64,000 nucleotides of DNA, taken from positions 57,416,671 to 57,480,670 of the forward strand of contig NW_019211455.1 in assembly GCF_002443255.2 (NCBI RefSeq). The letters are read 5' to 3'. The position numbers were made by a program, and so were the translations under genes. Origin of the DNA: Varroa destructor. Its lineage: Eukaryota; Arthropoda; Arachnida; Mesostigmata; Varroidae. Shown here one piece after another: positions 59,001-64,000 of the stretch. How positions within the stretch are numbered: position 1 is the stretch's first letter; the number at the start of each line of letters is the position of its first letter. A model generated the notes under the pieces. The model saw only the letters and a list, made by a program, of their open reading frames with translations, did not search any database and was not told the origin of the DNA.

Positions 59001-62000
59001 AGTCAAGCTGTGGTTGATGGTTTAATTCAACGTGTTGTTGTTGTTGTTGTTCCTGTTGGGGTGGTTGATGCTTCTCTTGCTGCGGTTGATAGTTCTGCGC
59101 GAACTGCTGATGAGGTCTCACCTGTGAGTGCTTGCGCTCTTGTTCAGGTCTATGGCTGCGTCTGGGCAGAATTGGGCCTGAATGAGGCACCGTTTGTTGC
59201 TGTGGAGCTTGGCCCTCCGGCATAGGGCGACGATATCCCGCTGGCCTCTTCCGTTTCCGCCGGGGGGCTTCCTTTGGTGCTTCGGCACTCGGGGAGGCTG
59301 TGGTTGTATAGGCGATAGTTGTAGCCTCGGCTAGGGTTGGCGCGGCGGTCGGTAATGTACTTCCAGCTGGAATGAGCAAAAACATTTGAGTGCAAAAGCC
59401 AAAGCTTTTCTGTTTACACTCGTTTGGTCAGGAAATCAGTAACTGATTGATAGGTATAACTAAAATAGTACATTTACAAAAATAATACAAAAATAACCCA
59501 CATTTATGACGAACACGGAACTTTGGCGATTCTGTGCTAGGGCCAAGAGCACTGATTGTGACGCTCTGACCTTGTGTAGCCACCCGAGAAGTACCTTGCT
59601 GATCTTCCTTCATCACACCTTTTGGGGCGGACATTTTTGTCACCTGAAATGAAAATAAAACATGAACTATTATTAGGCAAACCCTCAGAATAGTTTTGTT
59701 AAAAAAAAACATGTGGTACATTTGTGTGTTGGTTAGAATATACTTGAGCAGAGTTTGAGCAGATTTAATAACTTAGAGTTGGTCGCTGTACACTTCTCAG
59801 ATTTAACTACGAGAAAATAAAATACAGTTGCGTAAATCAAAGCTGTCTCTGGAACAAACGAACTGTTTCATTATTATTATTATTTCTTATGGCTTGTCAT
59901 ATTTATTTGTTAGTAAAAATTAATTTCTTAAACTCAAGTTTCCATTTTTTTTGCAATACAAATTAAAAAAAATAAGCGTATATTTCTAAACTGAGTACTC
60001 TTGGGTAACATCCGAAACTATTGAACCAGCTTTTTGTTATAATATATATTCGCCTGAAATACTAAACAAAGAAATAGATGTAACTACGACTCTTAGAACA
60101 CAATTTAAAAATGTTATTTTTAAAAAATGCCAAAACTATTTACCTACTGGTCAAAATGTTAGTTGTAATATTTACTCAAAATCATAGAGTGATCCTATTG
60201 ACAACGATACACATATACAAACGTTTTGTAGAAACGTTAACATTTTCAGAAGCAAACTTCCATATCTTGCTAATTTATCTTTTGGTAGTCTGTCTAATGG
60301 AATAAATTGCCACACCGCTACATGTGTTTTATACAGCCAGGGGGTCACCGTATCACGCTAGACTAGGATGCCAGTATCGAAAAACGCAAGCTATAGCTAA
60401 ACATTGAGAGAAATAACAATTTATAATGGTCACGATAAGTTGGTTTTTTCCATTCGATATTCTATCCTAGTAGTTTTCTCACTGTTGCTATACGTCTGCA
60501 ATGCAACTTTTCAGAGACCTTGCCGTAAACTATAAAATATAATTTTATATTTGCCCCTTTCAACCGACTACGCAAAGTGGCTTGCTACATGGAGGCAAGT
60601 CATACATAAGGCACATTCGTCTGACGTTCATAAGAATGTATTTAATTTTTCCTGTTTACTTTTTTGATGTATACCTTTGAAGGACAGAGGATACGAGAAC
60701 ATCAACCGTTATTTTTGTAGAGAATATTGAAACACATGATCCGCTTCATCTACTAGTTGATCACCTGTTGGACCGTAAGTATTGGCTATATGGGATATTA
60801 AGAACCGCAATGCCAACGTCTGCAAACAATTAAAAATCATCCATAATTTTTAACAAGGGATACATCCCCTGAAAAAATTTTTTTCAGCTCTTTTTTCAAA
60901 AGACTTTTTAGGGAACTTACCATGTCGCCATCTACCGCTAATTTTGTACGGGAATCGCCATATCATAAAATTTTAATTTATACTAGCGCTGCGAAATCTG
61001 CATATTTAGGTAAATGAACGTAACCATATTGGATCATGTTCATTCTTGACGATGCATTACATTTAGCTACATCGTGTCTTTCAGTGAAAAAAAAAAAAAA
61101 AAAAAAGATTGTGATTAACGAAATTCTTCTAGATAACGAGATGTACGATGAAGACTGCATATTATAGGTAGAGGTTGACTGCAGCTCGATTCGTATACTT
61201 TATGATGGCTAGCTACAAGAAATTGTTGTTATTTAGGCAGTAAAGATTTCAGCAACAAAAGAAGACTCTTAAGAGATCTAGCCGACTGGCTGACAAAGTT
61301 GCTATGGACGCTTCTCGCGAAACAGGACGTTTTTTGTGATTTTGATTACGTGAAGGTCGGCATTAGGCAGTGACTCACAAACGGCTCTGTTCCAAAAGTT
61401 TTTGTTACTAATCGACTAATATATCAGAATCTATTAGAGACTATTAGGATTCCTAATAGTTAGATGATGAACAATAGGAAACTAGAAGTCGCCTACAACT
61501 CTACTAACTGATTTGAAAAGGAACTGGGCATTTTTTTTGATCAGAGATTCGCAATTGATAGTTTTATCACAAACTGAAGTATTGCCTATCGTCAAATCTG
61601 GTCCGTATTTAAACCCAGACTATATACGCTTCTCTCAACTGTACGTTTATTGATTCCCGATCCGACGCGTTTTATTGTTATTGCAACTTCAACAATATGT
61701 AATGATTTGCAAATTCGATGGTGGATGCCAGAACAGAAGAAATATCGAGAACGATTTGGTCGCTTTCTGTTGTCTTTTTTTTTTCGTGAACATCCAACGC
61801 AGTACTTTCCTGTGTCATCCAGAAGGTGGCAGTAGATAATGTAATCGACCATGATACAACAGGTAGAGAGAAATCGGGAAAACCCGGTAAAGGGCAAACA
61901 TGAATAATTGACTCTGACTTCTCCCAGATGTTTTAGTTACTCTTTTCACAGGGTGCAATATCATCATTTGGACAGTATTAATGTATCTAGCTAGGGGTTT

Positions 62001-62567
62001 GCTTTTTTTCTTTGCTATAAATACATGCTGCCATTGGAAAACGATCATTTGTTCTCTATCATTTGATTTCTAGAGCAAAAATTAAAAAGAGGATTATACT
62101 TTTGATGTACTCATAATTAACCTGTACAATTCTAAATCTTTCTTTAATAGAAATTTGCTCTTTCTTACTGTTCCTCTGGCATTTGACTGAGTTTTTTCCT
62201 TTTCAACGACATGATTAATAACCGATTCTCTCGGTACGTGATCTTCCGACGTGGACACTCTGACAGACACCGATGTCGACGTCACGACTTCAACGCCTTC
62301 AAGTAGTCCCCCGTCACTTTCTGCAGCGCTCACCGCTAACGCCAGCAAGAGCAAAGCAGTTTCCTGAAATTTAAAATTAACATATGCATTATTATATTTA
62401 TTATTGTCTTAGACGTACAAATAGGTTTCATCTGTTAGCGTCGTAACTAGCATGTAGCCTGCAGAAACGACGCCGATCCTCCCGTGGGGTGTCTAATAGA
62501 GGGTGACCCGCCACCCTCAGGCGCATGCTAGGAGAGTTAGGTACGGACCTACCACTTTTAGCCCCAT
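55676..62567 (-). CDS. Predicted secreted Pro/Gln/His-rich protein, six exons
   Basis: Family not recognised. Exons in minus order: 62567-62553, 62363-62169, 59643-59502, 59366-57018, 56471-56302, 56068-55676; phases join to 1088 codons including stop. MGLKV is split from ETALLLLALAVSA by the first intron. Together they form a clean signal peptide (cleavage about residue 17-18), which fixes the start. Then a Ser/Val/Thr-rich segment, a basic patch (PRRKRKRPAGYRRP, possible furin site), and about 600 residues of Pro/Gln/His low complexity with QQQQ runs and repeated P-P-P and QPQ motifs. The C-terminal 250 residues are more ordered, with a conserved-looking block (TYSELPPTQVNLNEPLNVHI). No transmembrane segment follows the signal. 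The composition suggests an extracellular matrix, cuticle or silk-like role, which is inference. The exon 3 donor (AAAT then GTGGGT) is the least certain join. Confidence 0.75.
56302..56471 (-). CDS. Pro/Gln-rich gene, exon 5
   Basis: Acceptor GCGATTTCAG, phase 1; GLKTTYSELPPTQVNLNEPL, then NVHIPISQLPPRPAVNVRIK and GPDGKVSEVLVPLHES. Alternating hydrophobic/polar pattern suggests beta strands, the most domain-like part of the protein. Donor AGC then GTAAGT. An alternative acceptor 13 bases upstream would also keep phase only if its flanking bases differed, so this one is preferred. Confidence 0.7.
57018..59366 (-). CDS. Pro/Gln-rich gene, large low-complexity exon 4
   Basis: 783 codons in one exon, 2349 bp, the longest open frame in the window. 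Pro, Gln and His dominate, with Q-runs from CAG/CAA mixtures near 57430 and 59040. The acceptor is GCTCATTCCAG; the donor is a perfect G then GTAAGT. The plus-strand frames at 57253-58041 are its antisense shadows. The last 130 codons are less repetitive (VVVLDEASNRPYVRPNTAAY and on). Confidence 0.85.
59502..59643 (-). CDS. Pro/Gln-rich gene, exon 3
   Basis: Acceptor TATTTTCATTTCAG; encodes VTKMSAPKGVMKEDQQGTSR and a short Ser/Thr linker to FRVRHK. Phase 1 is required for exon 4, which selects the donor T then GTGGGT; two poorer phase-1 sites lie 7 and 13 bases upstream. Confidence 0.6.
61087..61106 (+). repeat. A20 homopolymer in intron 2 of the Pro/Gln-rich gene
   Basis: Twenty A; no recognisable element upstream. 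Confidence 0.9.
62169..62363 (-). CDS. Pro/Gln-rich gene, exon 2
   Basis: Acceptor TTTAAATTTCAG; begins ETALLLLALAVSAAESDGG; ends ARGT at ACA then GTAAGA. Reading through the donor gives a further Lys/Leu stretch to a stop, so an intron-retained short form would be secreted too. Confidence 0.72.
62553..62567 (-). CDS. Pro/Gln-rich gene, coding exon 1
   Basis: Fifteen coding bases (MGLKV) ending at GTG then GTAGGT. Chosen because the next exon opens in phase 0 with the hydrophobic core of a signal peptide but no ATG. Confidence 0.65.
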
Positions 62568-62909
62568 TGTCCATAATCCGAATTAGATTTTTTCCTTTGG
62601 CGTAGTTTCCTTAAATGCCACATGCAAATTACCTGACCCACTAATACGGCCGAATCACTGTCTATCAAATAGCAATTTAATAATTTTGTATTATTTATCG
62701 TATATTTGGCCATAGTTATCAAGAAATACGCACCGATCGCAAGGATACTAGCTACATTCAATAGTATTCCCACAATGTAGCAATATCTCACCCAGTAGCT
62801 CTTTTGTATTGTGCAGCAGTACTAGGCGCAGCCGAGATACTTCCAAAGAAGACATGACGGACATTCGTTAATTGAATTTCGTTTAGTCACAGATGTTTTT
62901 TGAACCTAA

Positions 62910-63129
62910 GAGCATTTTGCTTTCCGTCGTTATTTCGCTTCTGCCATTACCGCCCCCATACGTTACCCCGTGTTCGTTCGCCGCGTTGGTCTGTCTATAT
63001 ATGCACCTGCTGCCTGTTTACTGAATAACCTGCTTCTGAGAAACGTGTTACTGTTTGAAAAAATTGACGACGCAGTCTATGATATGATAACCTCTTTCAT
63101 CGACACAGATCGAATGTCCTTTTTAAGTG
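62910..63129 (+). CDS. Candidate plus-strand exon
   Basis: Open for 73 codons from just after a stop at 62909 up to a consensus donor (GCAGTG then GTAAGT at 63130). It encodes a hydrophobic-rich piece ending LLFEKIDDAVYDMITSFIDT and DRMSFLSALMPAV. There is no ATG before residue 55, so an upstream exon would be needed. The upstream acceptor candidate (CCTAAG) is weak. The reading continues 18 codons past the donor to a stop. If real, the gene is divergent from the Pro/Gln-rich gene and runs off the right edge. Confidence 0.25.
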
Positions 63130-63189
63130 CCCTGATGCCTGCAGTGGTAAGTGTTTGTCAAGCTGCCTTAAAGGATGTAAAATAAGGTA

Positions 63190-64000
63190 CAATAAAGAGT
63201 TGATAATCAAACACAGCCCTGTTATGTAAAAGGTTCATATTTTGGCAATAACGCGAATTTACCGTTTACCTAATTAGAGTACATGTGAACTTTCCATTCT
63301 GTATCGGTAGTGACATTCAGCTCCTGTGAAGTTTGAGGAAATTCCCGTTGGACTGAAACTAATTTTAGGTGTTTCCCCAGCTATAACATGATTGACCTTA
63401 GGGTGTGGGAACAAACGTTTTGCTCAGCAAATAAGTAACATTTGTTCCTCCAATCTATCTCAGGCCTAACTCCTGTGTAAAACAACTTACACAGTTAAAC
63501 ATAAACTTAAACCTAAATGTCGTAAGTATGTTAATGGATCAATGTTGCACTGGCGCCCTTAATTTCAAATTTCACAGGCACGTAATTGTGTCAACCAGAA
63601 TTCTCACTTAAAGTTAATTCTTTCTTTGTTGGAACGGACGCAGGCTTCCCGCAAAAACACACTACCGCGTCTCTACGTCTTCTGTGAAACAGATACAAAT
63701 AAAATGCAATTTTCCCAAACTGTACTGATTTCCTTTTTGGATCTTGGTATAAACATGTTGATTGTGTATCTTCTCGTAAACCCTAGCGAAAATGTTCATT
63801 GTGCGACGACAATAATATATTCTATTTTTTTTGTTTTTTTTTTTTGTAAGTCACACAATTTCCAAAGGTCAGCAAGCTCTTAAGCTGTATGGTATAGTAA
63901 TCAGGAGCGGAAATAACCTTGATTACGGTCACTATTTGTTCATTTTTTAGCTTTCGTATGGCGAAGAGCCTCCTTTTCAATGAGACAGAGTGACTCCTAT
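63190..64000. other. Right edge, nothing recognised
   Basis: A+T-rich; the ORF at 63626-63883 (+) has no ATG-linked context or domain support. Confidence 0.5.

Noticed and set aside
1..64000. CRISPR arrays, operons, phage or bacterial insertion sequences
   Set aside because: No regularly spaced repeats and no compact co-directional ORFs with ribosome binding sites; the genes have spliceosomal introns.

Overview
The window is metazoan nuclear DNA, most likely from an arthropod. The sequence is A+T-rich, genes are split by GT-AG introns of about 0.05 to 4 kb, and simple-sequence repeats and degenerate tRNA-derived SINE copies are scattered through it. A mite or tick is a guess only, because nothing visible fixes the order.

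Left third (about 1-18.6 kb, minus strand). A TANGO1 (transport and Golgi organization 1, MIA3-type) gene runs from 17943 down to 1851. I could join 14 coding exons with matching phases into one open frame of 1323 codons. It has a signal peptide, the short Cys pair plus SH3-like lumenal domain, a long acidic/low-complexity lumenal region with a striking histidine-rich tract, a transmembrane segment, cytosolic coiled coils and a short proline-rich tail. Left of it is one exon of a different minus-strand gene, rich in Arg/Glu/Asp and running off the window; its reading frame appears broken near its start. Candidate 5' untranslated exons of TANGO1 lie at 18.36-18.57 kb.

At 19.36-19.80 kb a G+C-rich island is the nuclear RNase P RNA gene on the minus strand. 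It carries recognisable conserved blocks and the layout of a type 3 Pol III gene (TATA about 25 bp upstream, T4 terminator). The protein ORFs called inside it are spurious.

Middle (about 20-55 kb). This is gene-poor. The best candidate gene is a two-exon plus-strand transcript near 21.8-22.33 kb coding for a 58-residue hydrophilic protein. Weaker candidate exons lie at 33.45-33.75 (+), 36.70-37.30 (-), 40.69-40.96 (-), 41.98-42.30 (-) and 47.34-48.07 kb (-). A cluster of related tRNA-derived SINE fragments lies at 50.7-53.6 kb. Several inverted repeats and microsatellites are present.

Right (55.4-62.6 kb, minus strand). A six-exon gene (62567 down to 55676) encodes a predicted secreted protein of about 1087 residues, dominated by Pro/Gln/His low-complexity sequence, whose family I do not recognise. 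A possible plus-strand exon at 62.9-63.1 kb may begin another gene.

TANGO1 acts at ER exit sites in export of bulky secreted cargo, and the right-hand gene is predicted to be secreted. I see no evidence beyond proximity that the two are functionally linked.
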